Source: Marsupella aquatica
Taxonomy: Eukaryota > Marchantiophyta
Direction of reading: 5' to 3'
DNA length: 64,000 nt
Assembly (NCBI GenBank): GCA_973895155.1
Contig: OZ316898.1
Location: 11,718,001-11,782,000 of the forward strand
Shown here: positions 11,719-25,084 of the stretch, one piece after another
Layout: each line of letters begins with the position of its first letter
How positions within the stretch are numbered: position 1 is the first letter of the stretch
Position numbers and translations under genes: made by a program
Notes under the pieces: generated by a model
What the model was told of the DNA's origin: nothing
Databases searched by the model: none
What the model saw: only the letters and a program-made list of their open reading frames with translations

Positions 11719-14700
11719 ATGTCGATTGTTGGTGAGAGCGGTGCAGTTCCGAGTCGCGCCGATGACTCGCTGATCTGCGAGATATTTAACGCGGCGAGGG
11801 GACTCATGGATTTGCCTACGCAGTCACCAACGACTCAACCTGCGTTGCATCAGGTCAAGGTGGACCTCAAAAAATGGGAGCGAGAGTTCCAGACGCAGCA
11901 CTCCCGCCCTCCTTCCAAAGTCGACGTGCAAGCTTGTCCCTCTATTCGTAAGTGCCGTAGACACTTCTGATCTGCTGTTGACCTTGTGGATTAAAGTTCA
12001 GTCCCCTGGTTCGTCTCGTCCATGGCCCCCAGTTGGTTCATTCCAGTTAGTTTCTGAGGACACTGTTTGGAAGTGTTCTTCACAATGTTTGCCTTCTCGG
12101 TCGTCATATCCCTTGTCCTGTAAATCAGCAATACAAATGTGGTGTCAAAGGACTGCATGCGCCAGAGAGTACGGTAGTAGCAGAATTTGATTCGCGACAG
12201 TGAATTCTTTGTGGCTACAGAACAGATGTACAGAGAGTACGCTCGTTTGAAGAAGAACCTGGGAAAGGAGAATATACAGACCGAACACAAGGTATAGTAG
12301 AGGTTTGCTCCTGAAATCTCTTTGTTATAATCACTATCACTGTGGTACACTGGGAGATCTCAATTTGACCTGCTGTGCTCTTCTGTTCCACAGATTCGTG
12401 GGAAGCCTGATCCGAGAGAGCTGGTCACTAAAGAGGTCAACCATCAGAAGTTAATTCCTCTTGATGGGAACCGCCTCTTGCCTACTCAGCCCGCTTCACC
12501 TTCTAATGACTCCAGCGGCTCACACATCTCTGCCACATCACCAAAGGTCGTTTCTACCAAGGGTGAGTACCAACCACTTGGAGTGGCTCCTTCCAGCGGT
12601 AACAGGGCACCACTTCAATTACTATCTCCAATCAATATCAACATTTCACCCCGTGCACAGTCGAATTGCAATCAAGTTCCGTCAACCAGAAAGAGCGAGT
12701 CCGGTTGTAACTCTCAGCGAAAAGCCGCAACCAAGACAACAACAACCGCTCCTAGAAAACTATCTCTGCATTCTGCCAAGGTTTTGTCCTCGAGCACAGC
12801 GGCTCCCCGTCAGATGGATTTTCTCCCTGCTTGTCCGCTTGCCTTAGAAGGAGGCTTGGTTATTCGGTTGCAACGTCATGGTAGTCACCTTAATGATCGG
12901 CAGAGCATTGTTCTAGATGATCCTCTGCCTGCAGGATTTTTTTCAAGGTCTGGGCCCTCCAGTCTTGTCCGAAAAGATCCGGAAGCTTGCAGCGTAACTC
13001 TAGTTGAAGACGTAATTTCCAGAGATGACGACAATGACAATTCAGGTCCTGCGGCAATAGCTGCTTCAAGAGGTGGCAATGACATGAAGTGCCAGGGAAC
13101 ATTTGGAGAGGGTACAGGCGGGCCTGGATTCGTTTTTGATAAGCCTCAAAGCGGAGATGTGGCCGCTGGGATCCAGATTTGCACTCCATCTCCAGCAGCG
13201 GGCATTGAACGATTGGCAAACTGGAAGTCCGATGACCCCAGAGATTTCACTGCCAACAAGGACGAAAGGACGACTACTGATGGTCTTGGTGGTGCTTCTG
13301 TGGATAGGAAGGGTCTTCAAAAGTTAACAGTAGTCGGTTTAAAGCAGATGCTCCTCAAGCAAGGCCTCCCCCTCACGGGAAATAAATCTACACTGCTCCG
13401 TCGTCTTGAAGACGGATTAAAGCAGATTGGCCGGCCTACCAAAGAGAGGATGGACTTGGAATCTCACGAACACGAGCAGGCACACGAAGAGATCAATTGC
13501 GCTGCTCGTACCGAGTCATCGAAGAGGAAATTAGGTGATCAAGGACACGAACTGCTTGTGGAGGATACAGAGAATAGCGAGACCCCCAAATCAGCAAGAA
13601 ATTATTCGCTGCGCTCTAAAGGATTGTCGTCGTCTTCCCACCAACACGAAACAGAAAGTGGGAAGGTAGGTGCTCCTCCTTCAGTGACCACCCCCGTAAT
13701 GTCGTCAGCAGGAGAAGGCCAGAAGGTTCCAGTGGTGAAACCCAGCACGAAAAGAGTTAAACTCAATGAGTCTCTCGAGGAACACTCGTGGGGCAACCCC
13801 AAGGTCTTACGAAAGGGAGCCCGTAGTCAGAAAGGTAGGAGTCAAGTGCCTAGTAAATCCCGACAACGGCTGTGTACAAGGCCTGGGGAGCGAGATAATT
13901 TTGTGCGACTAAATATCAACGGGAAGGGTGGCAAGGGCCGCAGGTTTGTAAACGGAACTCGAACCAGGCGACCTGGAGTTTATGGTCGTAGAGGTGCGCA
14001 TGGGTCAAAATTTAGGAAAAAGGGCAGGATGGATGCTTCTAAGACAGGTTTTACGTATTGGGACACCGAAGGCAAGCAGGTAGGAGATTGCGAACCAAGG
14101 AGGAACTGTACAGGGCACAGGGCCAATTCTCTGTGGGCCAATGATGGTTGGTTGGAGACAGGTTCTTCTCCAGAAGGGTTGGAGGGTAGCAATGGCAATA
14201 GTACAGATGAATTAAATGTAGGATTGAAGGACGCTGTTGAGAGAGCGCAAATAAGTCCTTCTGATAAGAACCTGATTGAATTGCTTGAGTTAGTATTCGG
14301 TTTCAATGCTTTTCGAACTGGTCAATTGGAAGCTATTAAGCGAATTCTCTCGTTACAGTCTACTATGGTCGTCCTACCGACTGGAGCCGGAAAGTCTCTG
14401 TGCTATCAGGTTCGTTTCAAAGAACTCTCTATTTAATTTACTTAAATAGACTCTTTTCCAGTCGGCAGTACAGCATTCTAATGTATCGAGATGGCAGCAC
14501 CTGGCCCCAAATTACTGTGATGCTATAGTCGAACGAATTCCGAAGCGACCGGCAGTAATGCAACACTTGGCTCTTTCAAGCTTCAAAATTTATTTGCAAT
14601 TTGTCTCACGTCTTGGATTCTACGATGATTGTTTCCAGCTACCGGCACATCTACTGCCTGGCATTACGCTGGTCATCAGTCCTTTGATAGCACTGATGAC

Positions 14701-17700
14701 TGACCAACTTGGTCATCTTCCGCCATCCCTGCCAGGAGCTCTGATTAGCAGCGCCCAGGTACGTGAAGAATCAGTCTTATCACAAGTAATTTAGCATGTC
14801 GTGGTTTCTATGATAGTCAGGTTCGTAGAACACTCTTCATACTGCATATTACTCTGGTGGAAGTGCTCACACTGTACTTCCATAGGCTCTTGCTAAGGAA
14901 GCTCAAATAATTGCAGTTGTACATTCTAGTTTTGTCAAAACATTGAGAGACGAAATTCTTAGTTCTGTAGGACTATGTAATATGTATTGCAGGTACTGTG
15001 CTTAGTAAAATGTAGTACAGAGATGTCTATGGAGGAAGTGTTCACTTGTTTTCTTCCCACTTGTCAAGCATTCTGTGCATTGTCAAAGGCGATATTGGAG
15101 ATGGCAGTCAGCAACCCAGACTTCAAACTATATGCTTTTGAGCGTGTCCTCTAGGGAAAGATTCCAGTTGCGAATGTCTCAAGTTCTAAGTGTATTTGGT
15201 TGCAGACGCCACAGGAAAGCAGTGCCGCAATTTCTCGCCTGCGTGCAGGGCAAGTGAAGGTGCGTTGTTTACTTGCGGAAAATGTGCGGAGATAGTCTAA
15301 CTTAAAGGCAGACTGAAACCATCCAATACTCTTACTTGAATCAATATCAGGATAGCGGGGATATCCGCATGTTCTTTAGGCAACTTCTGAATCTACCTGG
15401 CAAACTCACGGCGTTGGAAACGAAGGTGTTGGGTTGAACTTTCTGAGCTGAACCGCTGTAATTTCTTAGCCTAATTTCTTAGCCCTCTGCATTCGTTTGA
15501 TACTTTCCTGGCAATCATCAACATATGACGCTGAATATTTTAATCGCACAGGTGCTTTTCATATCTCCTGAACGTTTGTTCAGTGAGAGCTTTCTGTGCA
15601 CCTTGGGTGAACTTCCGACAATTTCATTGGCCGTCATTGATGAAGCTCATTGCCTTTCAGAATGGTAGGTTCCATCTTTACTTATTGGGATTCATGACCG
15701 CAAGCTGAACTTGCCACCTCAGAACAGCTCGTTGCAATAGTGCTACCGATTGGGATGGATCTGAATTTTAAGAAGGTTGTCCAGAATGAATGAGTTGTTC
15801 CATAAGTGAGTATTGTGCCATGCATACCAAGACGCTGTTGATCTGTCTTAGAATCTGATTCCCACGTGGTGTTTGCCACGCTGAGCCTGTAAGACTACCC
15901 TACGTGGAAGCCGGTTGATAATGTAGCTCATGGTCTTTGAAAATGCCTTCATTTGTGTCTGTGCAGGTCACATAATTTTAGGCCATCATATTTCAGATTG
16001 GGGAAAATTTTGCATCAGCGAATGAAAGTGTCCTGTGTGCTTGCATTGACCGCCACGGCCACTAAGAAGGCAGAGCAGTCAATCTTGAAATCCCTATGTA
16101 TCCCAGATGCTGGCGTGGTGCAAGCCTCTCATGTGCGACAGAATCTTTCACTGTCAGTCTCTAGGGAAGCAAACAGGCGAGTTGCACCTTCCAGAAGGAT
16201 GATGCTCTGTTCTGATAGTTTCCACTTTAGAGGTGATGTCGGCGTTCATTAGACAGTTGCTTTTCACTTGTTTGGCAATAGCTTGTTCATTTGTGGTCTG
16301 ATGTCTCTACTGTAGAAATATCGTTGTAAATAGGGAATGGAAATGTGTTACCTGTTTGGCCTAGGTCTACATAAGACTTATGAGGCCTCAATTTTCGGTT
16401 ATAACAGGTTGCAGTCCCTCCTTTCAGTGCTCCAAAGCAGTCCCTATGCAGAGGCCAAGAGTATAATAATATACTGTACATTCCAGGTACTATGCGATCC
16501 CTTCATTTTCTTAGGGAAATCTTGATTATCAGAAAATTTGGGACGCGAAGAGATTTTTCAGGATACGTCCAAACCTTTTCAAATCTGGCCATTGAAACGC
16601 AAAGGCTTACGAAAATTAATCAGAGACGTATTTTGAATTATGAGAGCCAGTTTCTTGGGAAGGAAGAGTTGTGCCTTCTAGTTCCGTCACTTTTTCCAAT
16701 GCTCTCGATGTACAATTTAGTACCCACACCCTGCATTCATGTAGTATCTCAAATCCGATACCTTTTGCAACAGAGTTCTGCCATCGATCAACTAGATATT
16801 CATTATGCTCATTGACCTCAACTTCTGACATTGGCACTACCATGATCACAACCTTTCTTACCTTACCAGTACTGTGGCAGGTGGAAACAGACTACATAAG
16901 TGGGTATTTAGAGAAAAACGGCATTCAGGCAAAGGTGCGATCTATACTCTCTTCACAGCAATCTAAGTGTCCAGCAACTCGATCCTTATGTATAACTATT
17001 TGGTCTCGATTTGTCACCTTCGACAACTAATTACTCATGAAGTTTGTTCACACAGAGCTATCATGCAAAGAAGAACAGCCAGGAGCGGGCTCGAATTTAT
17101 GATCTCTTCTGCAAGAACAAGTTAAGAGTGGTAAGCCTCAGAATTGGATTTCTGAAATCTAGAAGGTTGCTGCATGTTTTATGATTTCAGCAATGTGCAC
17201 CATGTCTTCAGGAGCTGATCTGACTTTAATGCCTGCAGGTGGTGGCAACCGTGGCTTTTGGAATGGGTCTTGATAAGAGTGATGTCCGAGCTGTAAGTAG
17301 CAGCAAGATCTCTTTGACTGTTGTCTTTAAACATTGGAGATGCCTTCAGATTTGTATGTAAGTTTGTTGATTCTGGGCCGAACAAGATATGGACGGCGAT
17401 CAGTATAACAAGAAAAACTAAGGGTCCAAAGCACTATTCGGTGCTGGTACAGTCTATGGTCAATCCGAAGTACAGGGCTGCCAGGAATAAGCTTCCCAAA
17501 CCTGTGACTCCTGTTCCACCATATTCAAGACATTAAAGCTAGCCTAACCAGTATCGCTGAGATCCAAGCTGTGAAATGGAAGCCATGTATCCTAAATCAC
17601 AGACCTTTTGGGACCAGATTGACCATGAGGACCCAAGGGAAATGAAATTTGTGTACTTGGGTCATGCGCTCCACTTGCGCTGTTGCATCACGTTTAATCG

Positions 17701-18509
17701 AAAGCCCATTTTTGTACGTTGATGAATATTTGTCATTGAATATGACAAAACTTTGTGTACAGATTATCCACTACAATATGCCCCGCAGCTTGGAACATTA
17801 TGTTCAGGTTAGTCTGCCTCCTGAAATTGATGTGTTCTGGTTATTCTTTCAAACATTCTTTCTCGTGTCATTGCGCATTTCATGCACCCAAGTCTATTCG
17901 CTGGCTCCGGCGGTAGTCGAAGACGTACTCGGACAATCTTGTCTGGCTTTCGCTGTCTGTCCTTTTTCATAATACTCTTTTCTGGTGCACCAATTGCAGG
18001 AAACAGGCCGTGCAGGCCGAGATGGGAACCAGGCCTATTGCCATCTGTTTCTTGATGATGGTGACTTTTTAAAGCTCCGGAGTCTTGCTTACAGGTCTGC
18101 CCGCTGCTCAATCTTGTGTCTAAGTATAATCGTAGTTCAGAATAGTGCTGCACTCGTGACGGGACAGAAGGCTTCGGTGTTGGACAGTCCAAGTGCTGCC
18201 ATGAGGTCAACAAATGTATTTGGTGGGACTCATGCGTGAAATTTGAGATTAGCGAGTTTTGTGCCTCGGCTTCTCTTGATGAGACACGACTGAATGAAGA
18301 CACGACTCTCTCTTGTAGTGATGGAGTTGATGAGTACGCAGTCAACAAATTTTTGTGCCGCGTATTCGATGGGCGTTCTACTTCGACAGGACCCTGGAAC
18401 CTAGGCTCAATTATCGTTGATACTGCTTCAAGGGAGCTGGATATGAAGGAAGAGGTGCGGGTTACACATTACCACCATGAGTGAATATTTTAGTACACCT
18501 AAGCTTATG

Positions 18510-18542
<33 letters not shown>

Positions 18543-21367
18543 TAGATTCACTGGTACTCAATGCTGGTGCTCGTACTCTGCAAAATGACATTTGGATATT
18601 TTATACTGAAAGGGATGCTATTCACATGACATGCATCTTGCATGCATGCAACAAGAATATGTGATAAGTTTTCTGGTTTTAAGTATTGCAACAAAACGTC
18701 AGTTGTGCAAAGAAGCAAAACGGAATTCGTTTCCCTATGACCGCCCGTGCACCTTATATTCACTGATCAAGCAGATGCAAAGTATTTTTCGAATACGAAT
18801 TTAGCACTGCCAATCTGTCATTTCTTGACACATTGATACTTGAACTTGCTTTGAGATTGCACGTTGGAGATTCGAGTGCCGACAGTTTCTTTTACAAGAA
18901 TCTAGCAATCCTAATATACGTGCATTTGAAAATTACAGGTTATGGAAACATTATTGTCACTCCTAGAAGTTGGAGAGGTAGAATATTTGAAGGTTCTTTC
19001 AAAGATTAATACAACATGCACCTTAAGCTTTCACCAGAGCAATCCTGCTTCGTTAGCTGGGAGGAACACCTTTGTTGCTACCGTTATGAAGAGGTACTGT
19101 AATAGCCCTTGTTAAAATACTTAGGAATTCCAAGCTTTCACCCTACTGTTCTCCTCTTCAAGTATGACCAATTATCTCTGTGGTGTCACGTCTGCTGTTG
19201 TGCACATTGTTCAAACTCCCACCATTTGTTCTGCTTGGTATGCCGTTGGGGTATATGCAGTCAATCATTAATATCACGTCTTCATGTGCTTTCGATGTAC
19301 AGGAGTAAAGAAAGGCAAGGTCGATATGTTTTCGACCTGCCGACGATTGCCACTCAGCTACAATGGTCGTTGTTTCAAGTGCAATCTGAGCTACGAAGAT
19401 TGCAGGTACAATTTTCAACTCGTTATTGTACGAGGTTTAGTAAATTGGAACAGCTAATGAAATGGAATTAAAGACATGGTCCAAAACCTTGTCAAGATGA
19501 GGTAAACTAGTCAGGATTGCTGGAACGAGCATTCCGGAAATTATCCTTGCACCTTCTCTAGGGTGTCTTCTGTTCTTGTAATTAGGATCTATGAAACAAA
19601 GTCCGGAGGTTCCTCCTCTATTGAACTTGGCAGTGAAGAACCCAGGCAGCTAGTAGATAGCAGGTTCATCTGACTTTGAGTGTCATCCAGGCCGCAGGTG
19701 AGATCACCTATGAAGTAGGTGATTCTGCGTTATGCTTTACGGTATTAGAGATCCCTACGGACATCTGCCTTCTTACGTCCAAAGTTACTAAACGGCTGGC
19801 AGAAGTTGAGCGGTGCCAGGTACCCTCTATGCTTGAACCAGAATGTTCCTCGGTCTTTGGAACCCTCTTTTGACAGTTGTGATAATCCTGGTTGAGTTGT
19901 GAATGTCGTACTTCATCACATAAAACGAAAGAGTTCGTCATTGTTTTCTGTAACGGCATTCTAAATACTGTCGTTTCAATTAGGGTAGCCACGTTGTCTG
20001 CATTTAGTCTTCTATTCTGTTTGACAGTTCTGCTGACTGTCCATTGGGTCGACCTTGTATCCCGGAATATGTCCATGCAGGTAAGAAAGCTTGATGCTAT
20101 GTATTTGGCAGCATCAGCTGCAGTTCGTACCATGAATTGGGCGGCGCCACAAGAGAACATCATTATTTCTTCTCAGCAGGCTTCTTTGCAAAGCTACATT
20201 AAGTCGTACTTTGATGGGGACGAAGATGTAACTATCTCTAAGAATGTGCCGACCTGCATTCAATCAAACAGGTATGACAGTCCTGAGAAACTCTTTAGGT
20301 TGAGGTTTGGAGTTGGCATGGAAATGGCAACCAATTCTGCTTCCTTTTGTACACCCCTTCAAAATCTCAGGCATCGGCGTTCGTGATGGTTGTATCCAAA
20401 TATGAAGTAGGTTGTTTTGATCTTATTGCCTTTGCCTCGGCAGTCTTTGTACATGTTTCAGGCATGTTATGCTTGTTATCTAGTCGTGGTCAGAGTCCTT
20501 TTAGTTACAGTAACAGCAGGTTCATTATTCTGGACCAATTCATCTTACAACTTAATGGCACCACATGGAAAATGAAACAAGTTTTCTCAATGGCCTCGTC
20601 AATGTCATTGTGCTGAAAACTGTTTTCGGTCCTGTTTCTTTTGCAGATCTTTTGTACGAGCTGATATCAAGGTACTTCTTATAGTCCTCGGAGGTTTAGT
20701 GAACATGCAGTTCCTCGCTTGTTTTTTACAATTTACGATTCAGGACAATTATGCAAACTAATGGTGCACTCTACTATGGCTGGATGCAGGTCTTTCTAAA
20801 ATCTGCGAGAAACCCACTTATGACTGGCAGAGCTGTAGCACGCATCTTCCATGGCCTGTGGAGTCCAGCGTTCCCTTATTCCGAATGGTCTAAAAGTCAC
20901 TTCTGGTAAGACAAACCGACCTCAGATCGTTGTCAATTCCTGCTCTAGATGTCATGATGATAATTGCCAGTAATCTCAGTAAGCGTTTTAAGACGACAAT
21001 AGCCGAGGGGCATGGATCACTGAGATAAATGTTCTGTCCTTGTATCTTGATTATCTTCGATGTACGGAAATGAAAGAAAGACACTAAAAAGTAAAATGAC
21101 AGGGTTCGAATCCCCCTCAGTAATCAAAACAACAGGACGAACCGAGCTTCACTGACTTTTTCCCCGTCATTTGCATTTTCTAACTGGAAGGATACTACTT
21201 CTTGGTTTCTCAACTCATTTCCCGGAGCTGAACAATGTGTGTCACGTCGCTATGTCCGTGCTGGCAGGGGACTACACACCGGAGTCGATTTTGAAAATAT
21301 TAAGGAGGTTGCTGCCGCAGAAATTCTAGCGCAACATAACACAAATCGTGATGACTTCCGGCTGTAA
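11719..21367 (+). CDS. RECQL5: RecQ helicase, RECQL4 type (plant RECQL5), 21 exons, complete
   Basis: ATP-dependent 3'-5' DNA helicase of the nucleus, acting in replication and repair. Exons: 11719-11947, 12221-12291, 12394-14409, 14639-14758, 15206-15259, 15552-15664, 15967-16176, 16408-16486, 16881-16934, 17056-17130, 17239-17292, 17763-17807, 18000-18094, 18319-18454, 18939-19093, 19303-19405, 19691-19819, 20081-20271, 20647-20671, 20790-20905, 21268-21367. All phases agree and give 1,389 codons. Domains: Sld2-like N terminus ('LKKWEREFQTQHSRPPSK', then 'MYREYARLKK', residues about 45-95); SAP motif (about 410-443); a basic 'NFVRLNINGKGGKG' block (about 602); Q motif 'FGFNAFRTGQ'; Walker A 'LPTGAGKS' (about 762); DEAH (about 861); 'SHNFRPSYFRL', 'TATAT', 'VVATVAFGMGLDKSDVRA' and 'GRAGRDG' (about 1047); C-terminal 'GRAVARIFHG' region. 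'SHNFRP' and the tail mark the RECQL4/plant RECQL5 branch. Intron 7 starts with GC. The first ATG choice is the least certain part. Confidence 0.93.
18512..18540. repeat. (AT)n microsatellite in RecQ intron 14
   Basis: About 14 uninterrupted TA dinucleotides just downstream of exon 14. Confidence 0.95.
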
Positions 21368-21389
21368 AGTAAAGCAAGTTCCCTCCATC

Positions 21390-22414
21390 TTCATGGCCCT
21401 AGTGTTACAAACTCCCCGAAATCGTTGCTCCACTGGAGTATTGAACTGGGCTAGAAATAGTGCTTTGACCCCAATGTTTCCATTGTCTTTTCTAGACCTC
21501 AGTATTCAACGTTGCTCTACTTTGAGGTCGCTACCAGAAAGCCTGACAGTTGGTGGCTTTAGAAAGTTTGATGAATAACGTTCGCCGTTCTCTCGGAGGC
21601 TTGCCAGAATCAATTGGGAACCAACGGAACCTGAGCAGCTCCATAGTAAGTGGTAATCGGTTGGGGAGCTTGCCTGATTCGCTGGGAAGGCTATCATTGC
21701 TAACACATCAACGTTGTTCTTCTTTGAGCTTTCTACCAGAAAGTCTTGGACAGTTGGTGGGTTTAGAAACTTTGGAAATTGGCTTCTGAAGTTCTGTAGG
21801 AACCTTGCCAGAATCAATGTTAACTTACGGAACCTCCAGCAGCTGAATATTGATGGAATGTGATGAAGAGCTTGCCTGATTCACTGGGAAGGCTATCAAT
21901 GCTAAGACATCTCAGTATTCAACGTGGTTCTTCTTTGAGCTCGCTGCCAGAAGGCCTTGGACAGTTGGTGGCTTTAGAAAGTTTGACGATTGACTTTTGC
22001 TGTTCTCTCGGAGGCTTGCCAGAATCAATTGGGAACCAACGGAACCTGCAGCAGCTACATCTTAAGTGGTGTAATGGGCGGCGGAGCTTGCCTGATTAGC
22101 TGGGGAGCCTATCAATGCTAACACATCTCAGTGTGGAACGTTGTTCTTCTTTTAGCACTCGACCAGAAAGCCTTGGACAGTTGGTGGGTATAGAAACTTT
22201 GGAAATTGGCTTTTGCAGTTATGTAAAAACCGTATCAGAATCAATTGTTAATAACCTACGGAACCTGCAGCGGCTGAATATCGAGAGAAGGATAAAACAT
22301 GTCATCTTGATCAGGGCTCTTAGAGAACAGAGGTTTGAGGCCAAAGCAGAGAGCAATTACCTTAGCCTTCAACAGCAAAGTTATGCCAAGCGACGACCAA
22401 TAGGATTAGATTGA
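21390..22414 (+). pseudogene. Leucine-rich-repeat relic (disease-resistance-type LRR)
   Basis: Repeats of about 24 residues appear in several frames: 'SLPDSLGRLSMLRHLSIQ', 'LSSLPEGLGQLVALESL', 'LGGLPESIGNQRNLQQLHL', 'FSTRPESLGQLVGIETLEI'. This is the LPxSLGxLxxL pattern of plant NLR or Leu-rich intracellular proteins. Stops and shifts (for example near 21578, 21789 and 22099) break the frame every few repeats, and no NB-ARC, TIR or kinase part is present. It begins right after the helicase stop codon, so it is a fragment that landed there or the tail of a decayed neighbour. The longest intact piece is 21860-22099. Confidence 0.8.
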
Positions 22415-23880
22415 TCTGCTTTAGCCAGAAAAAGTTTGGTTGCAGGAAGAGGCTGGCGTGAGCTGAGCAAGGGTGAATGGCAGCGCTAATTGAGGCGATT
22501 AGGCAGGAAGCCATAGATGAGATCGTCAATGGTCATTGGGAAAGGGAGGTGAGATTTTGAAGAGGGGATCTCCAGCCTGTGATCAGGAAAATTATCCTGT
22601 GATCGGAGATCTCGAATTTTTCGCAGTCAAATCACTAGGGTTCAATCGTATGCCTTAGCAGGTATTGGGAACTTTTGACCGAGTTCCAAATTGATTGTAC
22701 CAAAAGAATATACGCAACCGATTCGTTGCTGTCATGCTTCATTGTCACGTCTGATCTTGTTGACTCAACATCATGAGGCCTTGTTGATGATGAACTGTAA
22801 TAACTACAGTAACCACATTTTTTCCTCTCTATCCCAACAATAGAGTAGGTTTCATTTCTTGAGGTTGATTGGATTGGATTTGAAGCTCCCAGGTCATGCC
22901 CCGATGAGGCAGGAGGATGAAGGTGATTGAAGTAGCTTCCAACCACCCAACAAAAAACGTAATTATAGCCTGTATTGATACGAAACCTGTGGATGATGCT
23001 CTCTTTGTAAAAGTAGGACGAGTCGTGTTCCCCAAAAACTGTGAGCATGATCTATCAGGGACTGATGAGCAGATGTATGTAGTTCAATTGCACAAGACAT
23101 GAATTAGCTCAAATCAATCAGACAGTGATGAGAGTTCGTTTCCAACTGTCTGAACTTGCTAAAAATGCTCTCCACCCTGTCAGTGTTGACGATGTTTACC
23201 ATCTCTGCCGGTCGAGAAAAGCTCAAAGCAGACGCCACCCATGGCTTCACTATCCATCAGAATGCAAATCACTTAGTGTTGGAATCTCACGCTGGTTTCG
23301 AACCCAAATCGGACGAGTAGCCTGACCCTAGAGGAACTGCTGATATGTGTCCAACGGCACCCGGCCGAATAACACAACTGTGTGATCCTTGCTGAATACT
23401 AAACAAGGACAGGGGAACTTTGAGTTTCAGGAAGTGCTCCACCCATTGAACCTCCTAATCGACATCCTAAACGCCACATAAAGAAGCAGAGAGTCAGCTT
23501 TTAGCGATGGATTGAATATCCATCCCCGGGTGTTGGAGAGCAATGCGGTACCGTCCTTCACGCGGACAGACCGTGAGTGTGGAAACATGAGTGCAATGTA
23601 GGCCACACCCATCTACAGAGACAGTTGAATTTGGAAAGCGAAGTTGTGAATTGTCCTATCGTCTCCTTGACCATCTCTCCCGTTAAGTCTCAGTTCTCAC
23701 ATGATTATTTCTAATAAGCCTCGAATCCACAAATCAGTCTGCTTTTGGAACGATCTCCCTAGAAAACTGTATTCAATGCCGATTCGTTCTTGTGCTCGTG
23801 CATCACTTGGGCATAATGTAGAGCTGAACGGAAGGTGAGAGGGGCTTCATGGTTCACAGACTTTTGTCAAGATCTTCTCA
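22415..23880. other. Interval without recognisable genes
   Basis: Only short frames with no motif I recognise, on both strands. A minus-strand frame at 22635-23048 is the longest and has no family features. Confidence 0.3.
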
Positions 23881-23899
23881 GCAAATCAATTCATGAAAT

Positions 23900-24800
23900 C
23901 AACAATTCTCTAAACACGGGTTTAGCTTCGAACGAGCCGACCGGTCAGACAAATCTGTTTGTCAGTTTTCAAATACTTGACATCTCAGGGATCGATCGAT
24001 TCAATCCACACAGCCATCGTAGCGTATCAACGCAGTAGGAGACTTTCATCAATATCTACCCTAAACCCTAAATCGGCAATACATGAAATCGGTTTCTTCA
24101 GCAACAATTTCTCTATACATGGGTTCGGCTTTGAACGGACGACCGGTCAGACAAATCTGTTGGCTCAGTATTGAATACTTGACATCAATGCAGCATATCA
24201 ATTGAGTCCGAGAGAGATTACATTTAGACTGAGAACCTTCTAGCTCTCGTCCAAATGCCAGAATTGAAAGATGATCGTGCTGTTTAGATTACATTGGTCA
24301 ATTCCTCGACACATGCGTTCAGCTTCGAAGGACCGACCGGTCCGACAGATCTGTTGGCTCAGTACTGAAATACATTCCATCTCAGCATATCAATCCAGCA
24401 CAGGAGAGATTACATCACCGTCCGAACCTTCTAGCTAGCATGGAAATGCAAGAATTGGGCGATGGTCGTCCTGTTTCGATTACATTGGTCAATTCCTCTA
24501 CACAAGGGATGGGCTTGGGTAACTGGTTAGCCAAATATGTTGGCTTAGTAATAAAATTCCTCTACACAAGGCCTGGGCTTCAAAGGACAGGCTGGTTAGA
24601 GAAATCTGTCGGCTTCGTACTGGAATACCTTGGCATCAACATTCGTCAATTCCTCTTCACAAGGGCTGGGCTTCGAAGGACCGACTGCTTAGACAAATCT
24701 GTTGGCTTGGCACTGAAATACTGAGAACAAAATTGGTCAATTCCTCTGCTGGGCTGGGTTTCGAAGGACCGACTACATGAAATCTGTTTACCTGGTCCTG
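23900..24800 (+). repeat. Degenerate tandem repeat, about 7 units
   Basis: A block like 'GGGCTTCGAAGGACCGACCGG' followed by 'CAGACAAATCTGTTGGCT' and 'CTGAAATACTTGACATCA' recurs near 23925, 24120, 24308, 24505, 24570, 24662 and 24750. The unit length drifts from about 190 to about 90 bp. It merges on the right into the 57-bp array. The open frames inside are by-products. Confidence 0.7.
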
Positions 24801-24847
24801 AAAGGATTGACATCAACACTTCAGTGTGAGACAGATTACATGACATT

Positions 24848-25030
24848 GAAGCTTCGAAACGGAAACATGGTCGTCCTGTTTGGACTCGGTTATTGCATCA
24901 CACCGAAGCTTCGAAACGGAAACATGGTCGTCCTGTTTGGACTCGGTTATTGCATCACACCGAAGCTTCGAAACGGAAACATGGTCGTCCTGTTTGGACT
25001 CGGTTATTGCATCACACCGAAGCTTCGAAA
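24848..25030 (+). repeat. 57-bp tandem array, three near-identical units
   Basis: Units start with 'GAAGCTTCGAAACGG' at 24848, 24905 and 24962 and are almost identical over 57 bp, with a divergent fourth start at 25019. Because 57 is a multiple of 3, a long frame stays open on both strands, including a 281-codon minus-strand frame. I judge that frame an artefact. Confidence 0.9.
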
Positions 25031-25084
25031 GTGAAAGATGAAATAGTCGTGCTGTTTGGATTACGTTGGTCTCCCGTGGTGTAG

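Noticed and set aside
13066-13320. Minus-strand frames inside the helicase exon 3
   Set aside because: Shadows of the well-supported plus-strand coding exon.
21100-21130. GGTTCGAATCC (perfect B box) as a tRNA gene
   Set aside because: No acceptor, anticodon or D arm can be paired around it; it lies in the last intron of the helicase gene.
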